From positions 1 through 46,282 of the forward strand of contig MGWS01000031.1 of assembly GCA_001801105.1 (NCBI GenBank): DNA of 46,282 bases, given 5' to 3'. Below are positions 7,505 through 17,274 of the stretch, in pieces; position 1 is the first letter of the stretch, and every line of letters begins with the position of its first letter. Both the position numbers and the translations under genes were made by a program. The notes beneath the pieces are model-generated. The model was given only the letters and a program-made list of their open reading frames with translations, was not told where the DNA came from and did not search any database. The stretch comes from Gallionellales bacterium GWA2_60_18 (GTDB lineage Bacteria > Pseudomonadota > Gammaproteobacteria > Burkholderiales > Gallionellaceae).

Positions 7505-8590
7505 ATGCTGCCTGCCAATGTAATCAGCGCGCTTCAGGTTCTTTCCCACAATCAAGGAAAGCCTCTGGTCACGGCCAACAGGGATACGCCAAAGGATGCC
7601 GCACAGCAAACCGGAAAACTCGAACCGGGGCAGGAGCTGCAGGGCACGGTTCAATCCAAGGTCAGCGAAGGAGTCTTCAAGGTGCAGATCGCCGGGCAAT
7701 TGCTCCAGATGCGTCTGCCCGGCAACATTCAAAGCGGCGATACAATCAGGCTTCAAGTCGTTTCGTTGCAGCCGAAAATCACGTTCAGCATGGTCGCCTC
7801 GACCAATCCACTTTCCACACCCGAGCAAATCGGCTCTGCCGCGCGGATGCTTTCCAATCTGGCCGACCTGCCGATGGAAAGGCCCGTCGTGCAACAGCTC
7901 GGCAACAAGGCAGTCTGGCCGGCCGCCGGGCAGACGCCGGAAACCAAACTGCTGGCGGGAGCGCTACGCGAAGCGCTCGGCAAGAGCGGCCTGTTTTACG
8001 AATCGCATCAGGCGCAATGGATACGCGGTGAGCGCAGCACCGACCAACTTCTTGAAGAGCCGCAAAATATTCTAACCAACCGGAATTTACTGGCATCTTC
8101 TGCGAATCAGCATGCATCACGCCCTGGAAGCCAGATGCTTGCCAGCGCACAGGCTGACATACTGTCCAAACTACCCAACGCACCAACCAGCCAGCAAGCC
8201 GGCAAGATTGCCGATGAAACTTTGCCGCCTGTCGCCAGGGAATTGCTGCCTCTGGTGCAGCAACAGCTGCACACACTGGAACATCACCATATGGTGTGGA
8301 TGGGGCAAGTCTGGCCGGGACAACAGATGCAATGGGAAATCCAGGGGGAGCCGGAGCGCCATGCCAGGCAGCAGGACGAGCGCCAATGGAGCACCGAAAT
8401 GGAGTTGTCGCTGCCCAGGCTGGGCGATGTGCATGCGCGTCTGCTACTGGCCGAAGGTGGCCTGCGGCTGACTCTGCACGCGGCTGATTCTGCAACCGTC
8501 AACCTGTTTGACCGCACCCTGCCCGAACTCGCCAACTCGCTTGCCGACGCCGGCATCCGTCTGACTGCGGCCACGGTAGAAAAATCTTGA
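7505..8590 (+). CDS. Second FliK-type hook-length control / substrate-specificity protein
   Basis: 361 aa. An N-terminal region with a beta-rich KVSEGVFKVQIAGQLLQM segment (residues 52-72), a variable middle, and a C-terminal Flg_hook domain (about 260-355; EMELSLPRLGDVHARLLL, then LRLTLHAADSATVNLFDRTL and LADAGIRLTAATVE). It differs clearly from the fliK at 15366-16532. Its stop codon overlaps the TTG start of a free FlhB-C domain, so the two are translationally coupled. FliK proteins act by contacting FlhB-C; the inference is that this pair forms a second or auxiliary export switch. Confidence 0.82.
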   Translation: MLPANVISALQVLSHNQGKPLVTANRDTPKDAAQQTGKLEPGQELQGTVQSKVSEGVFKVQIAGQLLQMRLPGNIQSGDTIRLQVVSLQPKITFSMVASTNPLSTPEQIGSAARMLSNLADLPMERPVVQQLGNKAVWPAAGQTPETKLLAGALREALGKSGLFYESHQAQWIRGERSTDQLLEEPQNILTNRNLLASSANQHASRPGSQMLASAQADILSKLPNAPTSQQAGKIADETLPPVARELLPLVQQQLHTLEHHHMVWMGQVWPGQQMQWEIQGEPERHARQQDERQWSTEMELSLPRLGDVHARLLLAEGGLRLTLHAADSATVNLFDRTLPELANSLADAGIRLTAATVEKS

Positions 8591-8892
8591 AGCCGCCTCC
8601 TCTTACGCCGCAACAGGTCGCCGTCGCACTGACCTACGGCAAGAGCCCGACGGGCGCGCCCAAGGTGGTCGCCAAAGGACGCGGGCTGGTCGCCCAGGCG
8701 ATCATCGAGCGCGCACGGCAGAATAACGTATACGTGCATGAGTCCGAAGACCTGGTCGGCCTGCTGATGCAGGTCGAACTGGATCAGGAGATACCGCCGC
8801 AACTCTATCTGGCGGTGGCCGAACTGCTGGCATGGCTATATAAACTGGAACACCCCGCCTCTCCCGATTTTCCTGCTTCAGCAAAGCGATAG
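8587..8892 (+). CDS. Free FlhB cytoplasmic-domain homologue (FhlB/FlhX-like)
   Basis: 101 aa, no membrane segments. It aligns with the part of FlhB after the NPTH autocleavage site: VAVALTYGKSPTGAPKVVAKG here against YAVALKYSETGMRAPVVVAKG in flhB of this window, through LYLAVAELLAWLY. The cleavage motif itself is missing (PPLTPQQ in its place), so the protein resembles a pre-cleaved FlhB-CC fragment. Start is TTG at 8587 overlapping the preceding TGA by 3 nt; no better start exists. Likely role is modulating export specificity with the upstream FliK-type protein. Confidence 0.87.
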   Translation: MKPPPLTPQQVAVALTYGKSPTGAPKVVAKGRGLVAQAIIERARQNNVYVHESEDLVGLLMQVELDQEIPPQLYLAVAELLAWLYKLEHPASPDFPASAKR

Positions 8893-8933
8893 TTTTGCTA
8901 TCATGCGCGCTCGTTTGATCCGCGCCTGAGCAC

Positions 8934-9695
8934 ATGAGCAGTCACGCACCGCTAAAAATAGAAATACTGACCAGCCGCGAGAAGGAAGAGCATGGCATCC
9001 ACTCGCCCGTAGAAATAGAGCACATCCTGCGCAGCATTGCCGAGCAGGGTTCGCGCATAGTGCTCTACTACGGCGATGCGAATTATTTTTTCCTGACCAC
9101 CCTGCTGGGCGTGGACAAAAAAGGATTGTGGCTGGAGCAAAGTCCCAATCCCACCGACAACCGGCGCGCACTCGAAAGCGACCAACTGGTTCTTGTCGGC
9201 ACGCATTTACAAGTCAAGGTGCAATTCTCCGCGAAGAAGGTCCGCGGCGTGAAATACCAAGGTTATCCGGCTTTTTACCTGTCCTTGCCGACTTGCATCT
9301 ATCGTCTGCAGCGCCGGGACAATTTCCGGCTCAGCCTCTCGCCCGCCGAATACCTGCGTTGCGTCATTCCACCGGCAGCACCGCAAGCGGAAGTGCCACG
9401 CGAAGTGACCGTCATGGACATCAGTGCAGGAGGTATAAAACTGAGTTGCGCCGAGAGCGATGTCGAACTCGAGGAGGGGCAGGTTTACGAGAATTGCCAG
9501 ATCAGCCTGCCTGAGACTGGCAAACTCAATGTAACCATTATCGTAAAAAATATGACGCTGTTGCACACAAAATCAGGGCAGACCATCAAGCGCGCGGGTT
9601 GCCAATTCATCAATGTCGACGGCGCGACCAACATCCTGCTGCAACGCTACATCAACAACATGCAGCGCGCGGCCAAGGCCAAGCAACTCACCTAA
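8934..9695 (+). CDS. ycgR: Flagellar brake protein YcgR (PilZ domain)
   Basis: 253 aa. The N-terminal YcgR domain (to ~115) precedes a PilZ domain with RRDNFR at 127-132 and DISAGG at 162-167, the two c-di-GMP-binding motifs, both intact. YcgR loaded with c-di-GMP contacts the rotor/stator and slows or biases the motor. It follows the FlhB-C gene by 41 nt on the same strand and is convergent with fliE. The Shine-Dalgarno is weak. Gene symbol is by family, not by functional proof. Confidence 0.92.
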   Translation: MSSHAPLKIEILTSREKEEHGIHSPVEIEHILRSIAEQGSRIVLYYGDANYFFLTTLLGVDKKGLWLEQSPNPTDNRRALESDQLVLVGTHLQVKVQFSAKKVRGVKYQGYPAFYLSLPTCIYRLQRRDNFRLSLSPAEYLRCVIPPAAPQAEVPREVTVMDISAGGIKLSCAESDVELEEGQVYENCQISLPETGKLNVTIIVKNMTLLHTKSGQTIKRAGCQFINVDGATNILLQRYINNMQRAAKAKQLT

Positions 9696-9741
9696 GAATT
9701 GCATTTCACGAATTCATGCGAACCGGTAGCGAGAATGCCGG

Positions 9742-10062
9742 TCAAACCTGCATGTTCATGATGTCGTTGTATGCCTGCACGACCTTGTTACGCACTTGGA
9801 CGGTGGTCTGGAAGCTGATGCTGGCCTTCTGCATGGCGATCATGGTGTCGCTCAGGCTGACGCTGTCGTCGCCCAGCACGAAAGCCTTTTGCATTTCTTC
9901 CGACTTGGCCTGCGCCTGCGCCACTCCGTCCAGCGAAGACTTAAGTATGCTGGAGAAATCCAGCTTGCCTGCCTGCGCAGCCTGGGCGGGTTCACGCAGC
10001 CCGGCCGCATCGGCCATGGCGCGCATCTGCGCCAGCAAACTGTCCACTGCGGGTGTATTCAC
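9742..10062 (-). CDS. fliE: MS-ring/rod junction protein FliE
   Basis: 106 aa. Typical FliE: short N-terminal segment, then a helical C terminus with LDFSSILKSSLDGVAQAQ, VSLSDTMIAMQKASISFQ and VRNKVVQAYNDIMNMQV. It links the FliF ring to the proximal rod. AAGGAG lies upstream of the ATG on the minus strand (about 10070-10075). Unlike many genomes where fliE leads fliFGHIJ, here it is divergent from fliF across a 164-bp gap. Confidence 0.96.
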   Translation of the reverse strand: MNTPAVDSLLAQMRAMADAAGLREPAQAAQAGKLDFSSILKSSLDGVAQAQAKSEEMQKAFVLGDDSVSLSDTMIAMQKASISFQTTVQVRNKVVQAYNDIMNMQV

Positions 10063-10226
10063 TTCGCCTCTCCTTTTTCAGGTAAACGCACGGTATCCGA
10101 TGGAAAACAAGGCTTATATCCAGAACAGGCATAGGTTTCTGCCCCTATTCAGATGTTCAAAGAGCGACCCGCCACAGATAATATGCGGAGCGAACAAGTG
10201 GCTTTAAGGAGCATGCCCAACTCATT

Positions 10227-11843
10227 ATGGCAGAACACAAAAACATAGCATTAAGCCAATTCAACCAGCTCAACCTCCAGCAGATGATGGGGTTGATATT
10301 CGGTATTGCGGCTTTGTTCGCGCTCATCGCCGGCGCCTGGATGTGGAGCCAGGCACCGGATTATCGCGTGCTGTACAGCAATCTGTCCGACCGCGACGGT
10401 GGCGCCATCATCGAGTCTCTACAGCAATTGAACATCCCCTACAAGTTCGCCGACGGCGGCGGCGCTTTGATGGTGCCGTCCGGCCACGTCCATGAAGCCC
10501 GCCTGAAGCTGGCTTCGCAAGGGCTCCCCAAGGGCGGCAACGTCGGATTCGAGCTGATGGAGAACCAGAAATTCGGCATCACCCAATTCGCCGAACAGGT
10601 CAACTATCAGCGCGCGCTGGAAGGCGAGCTTGCGCGCTCGGTGCAGACCATCGGCTCGGTAGCCGCCGCGCGCGTCCATCTGGCCATCCCCAAACCCAGC
10701 GTATTCGTCAAGGAACAGCAGAAACCCAGCGCCTCCGTGGTGCTCAGCCTGCAAGGAGGGCGCGTGCTCGATTCCGCGCAGGTCAGCGCGATCATCCATC
10801 TGATCTCGAGCAGCGTGGCGGAAATGTCGCCCAAGAACGTGACCGTGGTGGATCAGAACGGCACCTTGTTGAGCGCCGGGCACGAGAAAGGGGATAACGG
10901 ACTGGATGCCGACCAGCTCAAATACGTGCAACAAATCGAACAAAGCTATGTCAAACGCATCGAGTCATTGCTGGCGCCGATGCTGGGGGCAAGCAATGTG
11001 CGCGCACAAGTGTCCGCCGAGATCGATTTCTCCCGTACCGAACAGACCTCGGAAAGCTTCAGCCCAAACCAGAATGCCGCCGACGGCACGATACGCAGCC
11101 AGCAGAACAGCGAGTCGTTGAGCGGCTCTGGACTGAGCGCGGGCGGGGTACCCGGGGCATTGAGCAATCAGCCGCCGGTTCCGGCCACCGCACCCATCGT
11201 CGCCGGCGCGAGCGCTCCCGGGACTGCTGGCACGGAAGGCACCAGCGTGTCGAACCTGCACAAGGAATCTACGGTGAATTACGAAGTGGATCGCACCATA
11301 CGTCACACGATACTGCCGGTCGGCAGCGTCAAACGCCTGTCGGTCGCAGTGGTGGTGAACGGCAACCGCAAGGTGACCGATGCCAAGGGCAAGGCCAGCT
11401 ACAAGACGCTGAGCGATGCGGAAAAAGCCCAGATCAACAGTCTGGTGCGTGACGCCATGGGTTTCGACCAGAATCGCGGCGACATCCTGAACGTGCAGGC
11501 GGCGCCCTTTACCGAAAGCGGCGAAGTGGTCGAGGAACTGCCGATATGGGAGCAATTCGACCTGATTGAACTGGGCAAGGATCTGCTCAAATACGGATTG
11601 ATCGCAGCGGTCATGTTCTTCGTGGTGTTCCGCATCGTCAAACCGGCATTCGACACACTGGCCAACATGCCGGGTCCCACCGGCGGCTTTACCGCCGCCA
11701 TGGAGAGCGAACGCGCTCCAGAGGCCGTTTATGCGCCCAATGCGCATTCCTATGAACAAAGCCTGCAGACAGCCCGCCAGATCGCGCAGCAGGAACCTAA
11801 AATCGTCGCCAGCGTGGTCAAGGAGTGGGTAAACAATGGCTGA
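10227..11843 (+). CDS. fliF: MS-ring protein FliF
   Basis: 538 aa. TM1 at residues 20-40, YscJ/RBM periplasmic domains (DYRVLYSNLSDRDGGAII near 46; GELARSVQTIGSVAAARVHL near 133), a low-complexity Gly/Ser/Ala stretch near 290-340, TM2 at about 456-473 and a C-terminal FliG-binding tail. It forms the MS ring housing the export gate. The only good Shine-Dalgarno (AAGGAG, 10206-10211) is 15 nt from the ATG at 10227, longer than usual. The 3' end overlaps fliG by 8 nt. Confidence 0.97.
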   Translation: MAEHKNIALSQFNQLNLQQMMGLIFGIAALFALIAGAWMWSQAPDYRVLYSNLSDRDGGAIIESLQQLNIPYKFADGGGALMVPSGHVHEARLKLASQGLPKGGNVGFELMENQKFGITQFAEQVNYQRALEGELARSVQTIGSVAAARVHLAIPKPSVFVKEQQKPSASVVLSLQGGRVLDSAQVSAIIHLISSSVAEMSPKNVTVVDQNGTLLSAGHEKGDNGLDADQLKYVQQIEQSYVKRIESLLAPMLGASNVRAQVSAEIDFSRTEQTSESFSPNQNAADGTIRSQQNSESLSGSGLSAGGVPGALSNQPPVPATAPIVAGASAPGTAGTEGTSVSNLHKESTVNYEVDRTIRHTILPVGSVKRLSVAVVVNGNRKVTDAKGKASYKTLSDAEKAQINSLVRDAMGFDQNRGDILNVQAAPFTESGEVVEELPIWEQFDLIELGKDLLKYGLIAAVMFFVVFRIVKPAFDTLANMPGPTGGFTAAMESERAPEAVYAPNAHSYEQSLQTARQIAQQEPKIVASVVKEWVNNG

Positions 11844-12828
11844 TGGCGTCGAAAAAAGCGCGATCTTCCTGATGACGCTCGGCGAGAACGAGGCCGCCGA
11901 AGTGCTGAAATATCTCGAGCCGAAAGAAGTGCAAAAGATCAGCGCGGCCATGATGACACTGAAAAACCTTAACCGCGAAGAGATCGCGCAGGTATTTCAC
12001 GACTTCATCGTTTCGGCGTCGAGCAAGACCACCATCGGGCTGGATTCGAGCGACTATATCCGCGGCATGCTCACCAAGGCGCTGGGTGACGACAAGGCGG
12101 CGGGCCTGCTGGACCGCATCATGCACAACAGCGATACCAGCGGTATCGAGAGCCTGAAATGGATGGATCCGGGTGCCGTGGCGGAAATGATCGGCAACGA
12201 GCATCCGCAGATCATCGCGACTATCCTGGTGCATCTGGAACCGGATCAGTCTGCCGAGATACTGAAAATGCTCGCCGAACGCACCCGCAACGATGTGCTG
12301 TTGCGCATCTCCACGCTGGACAGCGTGCAGCCCGTGGCGTTGCGCGAGCTCAACGACGTGCTGAGCAAGCTCATGGCGGGCGGCGGCGCGGGCAAGAAGA
12401 GCCTGCACGGCGGCGTCGAGGCGGCCGCGGAGATACTTAACTACATGGGTGGCACACTGGAAGCCGAGATGATGGAAAACGTGCGCAATGCCGATCCCGA
12501 TCTGGCGCAGAAGATCGAGGACAAGATGTTCGTGTTCGAGAACATCATGGACATCGACGACCGCGGCATCCAGCTGATCCTGCGCGAAGTGCAGTCCGAA
12601 TCCCTGATCATCGCGCTCAAGGGCGCCAACGAGGAGTTGCGCGAAAAGATCTTCAAGAACATGTCGCAGCGCGCCGCCGAGATGATGCGCGAAGACCTCG
12701 AATCCAAGGGGCCGGTGCGGCTCAGCGAGGTCGAGGCCAACCAGAAGGAAATCCTCAAGATCGTGCGCCGTCTGTCGGACGAAGGACAGATCGCACTGGG
12801 TGGCGTAGGCGAGGAGGCTTATGTCTAG
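11836..12828 (+). CDS. fliG: Motor switch protein FliG
   Basis: 330 aa. FliG-N (FliF binding), the middle domain with the EHPQ motif at 122-125 (FliM binding), and FliG-C with the charged torque helix (FVFENIMDIDDRGIQLILRE near 232-251) that faces the stator. All hallmark residues are present. Overlaps fliF by 8 nt and fliH by 8 nt, so it is translationally coupled within the fliF-fliJ cluster. Confidence 0.98.
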   Translation: MADGVEKSAIFLMTLGENEAAEVLKYLEPKEVQKISAAMMTLKNLNREEIAQVFHDFIVSASSKTTIGLDSSDYIRGMLTKALGDDKAAGLLDRIMHNSDTSGIESLKWMDPGAVAEMIGNEHPQIIATILVHLEPDQSAEILKMLAERTRNDVLLRISTLDSVQPVALRELNDVLSKLMAGGGAGKKSLHGGVEAAAEILNYMGGTLEAEMMENVRNADPDLAQKIEDKMFVFENIMDIDDRGIQLILREVQSESLIIALKGANEELREKIFKNMSQRAAEMMREDLESKGPVRLSEVEANQKEILKIVRRLSDEGQIALGGVGEEAYV

Positions 12829-13462
12829 CATCGTCATCCCAAAGGAACAGCTGACCGCGTTCGAACGCTGGGAACTGGCCTCGTTCGATCCGCATTCCGG
12901 CGGCATCCATCAGAGTCCCGCGCAAAAAAGTGCGGCGCGCACCAATGCTGCCGGGTTGGAACAACTCCGCCAGCAGGCACAGGAAGAAGGCTATGCACAG
13001 GGCCGTGCGGCCGGTTATGCCGAGGGTATCCAGCAGGCGCGTAACGAGGCGGCACGGATACACGCCCTGATGCAGGATATTCAGGGCGCGATCAATCAGG
13101 TCGACGAACAATTGGCGCGTTCCCTGCTCGATCTGTCTCTGGAAATCGCCCGCAAGATGGCAAGCGAAACCCTGCAGGCGAAACCGGAAGCGATCCTGGG
13201 TATCGTCAGCGAAGCGATCGGCGGCTTGCCGCACTTCAATCAGAACGCCCACCTGATCCTGCATCCGGACGATGCCGATCTGGTGCGCGAGCACATGGTC
13301 GAACAATTGGCGCATGCCGGCTGGAAGCTGTTCACCGATCCCGCCATCCGCCGCGGCGGTTGCCGGGTGGAAACAGCGCACAGCCAGGTCGATGCCACCA
13401 CGGAAACGCGCTGGAAACGCATCGTCGAATCGCTGGGACAGGACAAATCATGGCTGGATTAA
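12821..13462 (+). CDS. fliH: Flagellar export ATPase regulator FliH
   Basis: 213 aa. The N terminus has the conserved aromatic patch (FERWELASF) that binds FliN, followed by an Ala/Gln-rich helix with GxxxG-like spacing ([19 protein letters not shown], residues 54-72) and the C-terminal V-ATPase-E-like domain. It dimerises, holds FliI inactive and docks it to the C ring. Overlaps fliG by 8 nt and fliI by 13 nt. Confidence 0.95.
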   Translation: MSSIVIPKEQLTAFERWELASFDPHSGGIHQSPAQKSAARTNAAGLEQLRQQAQEEGYAQGRAAGYAEGIQQARNEAARIHALMQDIQGAINQVDEQLARSLLDLSLEIARKMASETLQAKPEAILGIVSEAIGGLPHFNQNAHLILHPDDADLVREHMVEQLAHAGWKLFTDPAIRRGGCRVETAHSQVDATTETRWKRIVESLGQDKSWLD

Positions 13463-14865
13463 GCACATCCGGGCATCATCTCAAATGGCAGGCCTTCCTT
13501 GATGAAGGCCGCGCACATGTGGCGGAATGCGACCCCATGCCGACCAGCGGACGCCTGACCAAGGTGACCGGCTTGGTGATGGAAGCGGTTGGCCTGAAAA
13601 TGGCGATCGGCAGCACTTGCGCGATCCATTTGCCGAACGGCATCGTCGAGGCGGAGGTGGTCGGCTTTGCCGGCGAAAAGCTGTTCCTGATGCCCGAGAC
13701 CGACGTGCAGGGGCTGGTGCCCGGTGCGCGCGTGACGCCCCTCGAGCAACCGCACTGCCTGATGTACAACGAGAAGCATGCCCCCAGACTGCGCCGCAAC
13801 GCCGACCTCGCCAAGCGTCTGCCGGTCGGCGACATGTTGCTCGGGCGCGTGCTGGACGGTTCCGGCAAACCGCTAGACCAGCTGGGGCCGTTGCCTGAGC
13901 TGGGCTCTGCACCATTGCAGAGCCGCCCGTTCAACCCGCTGGAGCGTGCGCGCATCGACACGGTGCTGGACGTCGGGGTGCGCGCCATCAACAGCATGCT
14001 GACCGTGGGCCGAGGCCAGCGCCTCGGCCTGTTCGCCGGTAGCGGCGTCGGCAAGAGCGTGCTGCTCGGCATGATGGCGCGCTACACCAACGCGGACGTG
14101 ACGGTGGTCGGGCTGATCGGCGAACGCGGCCGCGAGGTCAAGGAATTCATCGGCGACATCCTCGGACGGGAAGGCATGGCCAGATCGGTCGTGGTCGCCA
14201 CGCCGGCCGATACCTCGCCGCTGATGCGCCTGCAAGGCGCCGCTTATGCAACCGCCATCGCCGAACATTTCCGCGACCAGGGCAAGAACGTGTTGTTGCT
14301 GATGGATTCGCTGACCCGCTTCGCCATGGCGCAGCGCGAGATCGCACTGGCGGTCGGGGAACCGCCGGCCACCCGCGGCTACCCCCCCTCCGTTTTCGCC
14401 AAGCTGCCGCAACTGGTGGAGCGCGCCGGCAACGGCCTGGAGGGCAGCGGTTCGATCACCGCTTTCTATACCGTGCTGACCGAGGGCGACGACCCGCAGG
14501 ATCCGATCGCCGACAGCGCGCGCGCCATTCTCGACGGACACATCGTGCTGTCGCGGCGCCTGGTCGAGCAGGGACATTACCCGGCGATCGACATCGAAGC
14601 TTCGATCAGCCGCGTAATGGCGCATCTGGCCTCGCCCCAGCATTTGTCACAGGTACAACGTTTCAAGCATTTGTATGCGCACTATCAGCGCAACCGCGAC
14701 CTGATCAGCGTCGGCGCCTATGTCAGGGGAAGCGACCCGCTACTGGACGAGGCGATCGCACTTTATCCGCGCATCGAACAATTCCTGAAACAGGACATGT
14801 TCCAGCGTGAAACCTATGCGGCCAGTGTCGCCCAGTTGGGCGCCCTGCTCGAACCCGTGCACTAG
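13450..14865 (+). CDS. fliI: Flagellum-specific export ATPase FliI
   Basis: 471 aa. F1-beta-like ATPase with Walker A GSGVGKS at residues 197-203 and Walker [21 protein letters not shown] hydrolysis releases substrates and chaperones at the export gate. The ATG at 13450 ([10 protein letters not shown]) is preferred over the longer reading frame from 13360 because the extra 30 residues lie wholly inside fliH and are not family-like. A GGACAGGAC purine run precedes it. Confidence 0.97.
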   Translation: MAGLSTSGHHLKWQAFLDEGRAHVAECDPMPTSGRLTKVTGLVMEAVGLKMAIGSTCAIHLPNGIVEAEVVGFAGEKLFLMPETDVQGLVPGARVTPLEQPHCLMYNEKHAPRLRRNADLAKRLPVGDMLLGRVLDGSGKPLDQLGPLPELGSAPLQSRPFNPLERARIDTVLDVGVRAINSMLTVGRGQRLGLFAGSGVGKSVLLGMMARYTNADVTVVGLIGERGREVKEFIGDILGREGMARSVVVATPADTSPLMRLQGAAYATAIAEHFRDQGKNVLLLMDSLTRFAMAQREIALAVGEPPATRGYPPSVFAKLPQLVERAGNGLEGSGSITAFYTVLTEGDDPQDPIADSARAILDGHIVLSRRLVEQGHYPAIDIEASISRVMAHLASPQHLSQVQRFKHLYAHYQRNRDLISVGAYVRGSDPLLDEAIALYPRIEQFLKQDMFQRETYAASVAQLGALLEPVH

Positions 14866-14876
14866 GCGATACGCTC

Positions 14877-15332
14877 ATGTCCAAACCTTTCCACCTGCAA
14901 GCCGTGATGAATCTGGCGGAACACCGGAACGAAGAGGCGACACGCAAACTCGGCCAGCTGAACCGGAAGCAACAGAGTGCGCAGGAAAAGCTCGACATGC
15001 TGCGCGAATACCGCAAGGACTATCAGGCCAAACTGCAGGAGTCCATACGCAACGGCATGACCCCGGCAGAACTGCGCAACTTCGAACAATTCATCGGCAA
15101 GATCGATGAGGCGATCAGCCAGCAGATCATGGCGGTCGAGCACAGCAAGACATCGGCAAAAAACGGGCGCGATGAATTCGACGCGACGCGGCGCAAGCTG
15201 CAATCCTTCGATAAATTGCAACAGCGTCACCTAGAGGCCCAGAAGAAAATCGCAGCAAAATCTGAACAGAAGACACTGGACGAGCACGCCGGAAGACTGG
15301 GTGCCCGCAAGATGAAGGATAACGAGGATTAG
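14877..15332 (+). CDS. fliJ: Flagellar export chaperone FliJ
   Basis: 151 aa, almost entirely a charged antiparallel coiled coil (AVMNLAEHRNEEATRKLGQL at the start, LQQRHLEAQKKIAAKSEQK near the end). FliJ is the gamma-subunit-like stalk that couples the FliI hexamer to FlhA and recycles chaperones. It lies 11 nt after fliI in the usual order. Confidence 0.93.
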   Translation: MSKPFHLQAVMNLAEHRNEEATRKLGQLNRKQQSAQEKLDMLREYRKDYQAKLQESIRNGMTPAELRNFEQFIGKIDEAISQQIMAVEHSKTSAKNGRDEFDATRRKLQSFDKLQQRHLEAQKKIAAKSEQKTLDEHAGRLGARKMKDNED

Positions 15333-15365
15333 GTACCCCCTGCCCTCGCGCAAAGGAGAACGATC

Positions 15366-16532
15366 ATGGCCAATCTGCCGATTACTGCAAACAATGCCCC
15401 GCCCGCAAACGGCGCGGCGAACATCCTGCCGTCAAACAATACGGCGGATGCGCAAGCAGGCGACGCACAGGCTGGCGGGCCATTCGCAAAACTGCTGTCG
15501 CTGCAAATGGATGCGGCGAATTTGTTAGCGCCGGATAACGCCCGGGCAACAGCAGGTCTTGCCGATGCCGCAACGCTGGATGCAGCGACGATAGCGGCAA
15601 CAGACCCGACGCTGAAAGAAGGAAGCGAAACAGCGAACATCACCGATATCGCGAATGCCCCGGCGGAGGCCTTGGCCGCCCTGTTACTGCAAATACCGGC
15701 GCAGAAAGTAACCGGCGGAGAACAGGGAACCGAACATGCCGCAGCGACTGCGATCGCACATCGCAACGCGCCGGGAAACCGACCGGGTACCGATGCCTGG
15801 CCCGGATTGAACCATTTCCGGACGAGCGGTGACACCCCGACAATGACTGATGTTTCGAAGCTGGCCGGGGAAAGCGGTATTGCGCTCGACGCACAGGAAA
15901 TGGATTCCGCTGTGCCGCCCCTGTCTTTCTCTGCCCGTATTCCCACGTCGGCCGAAACCTCCGGCAGGCACATGGATCTGGCTGCCAGCCAACTGCAAAC
16001 AGCTCCCGGCGCCACCCAGCCGGGCGCCTCCGCAGTGACGGCCATGGCACCGGCCACACTGGCCGGCATGTTGCCCACCGGCGTTTCCGCTGAAGCGCCA
16101 CAAGCCATGACCGTGTCCACTCCGCTCGGCTCTGACCGCTGGGCAAACGACTTTACCCAGAAGATCACCTGGATGGGCACCCAGCAAAACCAGGTAGCTG
16201 AACTGCATCTGAACCCGCCCGATCTCGGTCCTTTAAACGTGGTACTGAAGGTATCGGACAATCAGGCAACCGCGCTATTCACCTCGCCGCATAGCGCAGT
16301 GCGTGATGCTGTGGAAAATGCCCTGCCTAAACTCCGGGAAATGCTGGCCGATAACGGCATCATGCTGGGCAATGCCACGGTCAGCGATCAATCGTTGCAT
16401 GACCGCGGCTCGGAGCGCTTTGCAAACCGCGAACCGGGCATGACGACAGAACGCGCGATGCCGGAAATCGGGGGGGTCACGCAAGAAGCACCCGTGAGCC
16501 GCCACATCGGAATGGTGGACACTTTCGCCTGA
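15366..16532 (+). CDS. fliK: Hook-length control protein FliK
   Basis: 388 aa. A long low-complexity Ala/Pro/Thr N-terminal ruler region and a folded C-terminal Flg_hook domain (about 255-345: VAELHLNPPDLGPLNVVLKV, then VRDAVENALPKLREMLADNG). FliK measures hook length and triggers FlhB to switch from rod/hook to filament substrates. AAAGGAG ends 8 nt before the ATG. This is the canonical fliK by position between fliJ and fliL; a second FliK-type gene lies at 7505-8590. Confidence 0.94.
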   Translation: MANLPITANNAPPANGAANILPSNNTADAQAGDAQAGGPFAKLLSLQMDAANLLAPDNARATAGLADAATLDAATIAATDPTLKEGSETANITDIANAPAEALAALLLQIPAQKVTGGEQGTEHAAATAIAHRNAPGNRPGTDAWPGLNHFRTSGDTPTMTDVSKLAGESGIALDAQEMDSAVPPLSFSARIPTSAETSGRHMDLAASQLQTAPGATQPGASAVTAMAPATLAGMLPTGVSAEAPQAMTVSTPLGSDRWANDFTQKITWMGTQQNQVAELHLNPPDLGPLNVVLKVSDNQATALFTSPHSAVRDAVENALPKLREMLADNGIMLGNATVSDQSLHDRGSERFANREPGMTTERAMPEIGGVTQEAPVSRHIGMVDTFA

Positions 16533-16647
16533 ACAGGGGAGCAGACAAACCCGTTTCCAGTATGCAATGGAATGAGCTGACAGGGAATTGCCGCGTCAAT
16601 CAGGTTATCATCAACACCAGATTCAACAGGCAATAAAGGAAAACAAG

Positions 16648-17253
16648 ATGGTAAAAGCAACAAAACCGGCAGGAAAACCAGGCGCAAAACCCGTCGAGGA
16701 TGAAGATATCGAAGCGGCGCCGCCCAAGAAAAGCAAGAAAAAGCTCATCGTTATCGTCGTCCTGTTGTTGCTGATAGCCGGTAGTGGTGTCGCGCTCATG
16801 CTGTTGCTGAAACCGGCGCCTGCGCCGGGTCACAATGGTGAGGGCCCCTCTGCAGAAGCGGAAGCCAAGCCGGCAAAAGCGCACGACACCAGCAAGCCGC
16901 CGACTTTTGTTGACCTGGGTTCGTTCACAGCCAACCTGGCGCATGAGGAAGGTGACCGTTATCTGCAGGCCACCATTTCGCTCAAGCTGTCTGAACCGGA
17001 ACTGGTGGACAAGATCAAGGCCAACAGCCCGGAAATACAGCACCGCGTGAACATGCGGCTGCAAAGCAAGCGTCCTTCCGAGCTTTTCTCGTACGAGGGT
17101 AAACAGATACTGGCCGAACAGATCAGGGGGGATGTCGAATATGTGCTGGGGATGCGCAAAGCTCCCCCTCAGATGGATTCCGGACAAACTGCCCAGCCGG
17201 CGCGCAAGACCGAGATAAACGAAGTACTTTTCACTTCATTCATCATCCAGTAG
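16648..17253 (+). CDS. fliL: Flagellar basal-body-associated protein FliL
   Basis: 201 aa from ATG 16648, chosen because AAAGGA (16636-16641) precedes it; a longer frame from 16588 adds residues without family character. Basic and acidic N-terminal tail, one TM at 33-53, then the periplasmic FliL domain (FVDLGSFTANL, LQATISLKLSEPELVDKIKA) ending LFTSFIIQ. FliL forms a stomatin-like ring around the stator and supports torque. First of fliLMNOPQR. Confidence 0.95.
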   Translation: MVKATKPAGKPGAKPVEDEDIEAAPPKKSKKKLIVIVVLLLLIAGSGVALMLLLKPAPAPGHNGEGPSAEAEAKPAKAHDTSKPPTFVDLGSFTANLAHEEGDRYLQATISLKLSEPELVDKIKANSPEIQHRVNMRLQSKRPSELFSYEGKQILAEQIRGDVEYVLGMRKAPPQMDSGQTAQPARKTEINEVLFTSFIIQ

Positions 17254-17274
17254 CGAGGCGCTTCATAGCGGAAC

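Noticed and set aside
9722..9742. ACCGG/CCGGT hairpin between convergent ycgR and fliE as a terminator
   Set aside because: Only 5 bp with an 11-nt loop and no T-run.
10063..10226. Possible sigma-54 promoters in the fliE/fliF and flgB/flgA divergent gaps
   Set aside because: I checked GG-N10-GC on both strands by eye. One match near flgB has CCGC instead of TTGC and none is convincing.
13360..13449. 30-codon N-terminal extension of fliI
   Set aside because: Lies inside fliH in another frame, is not FliI-like, and ATG 13450 fits the family start.
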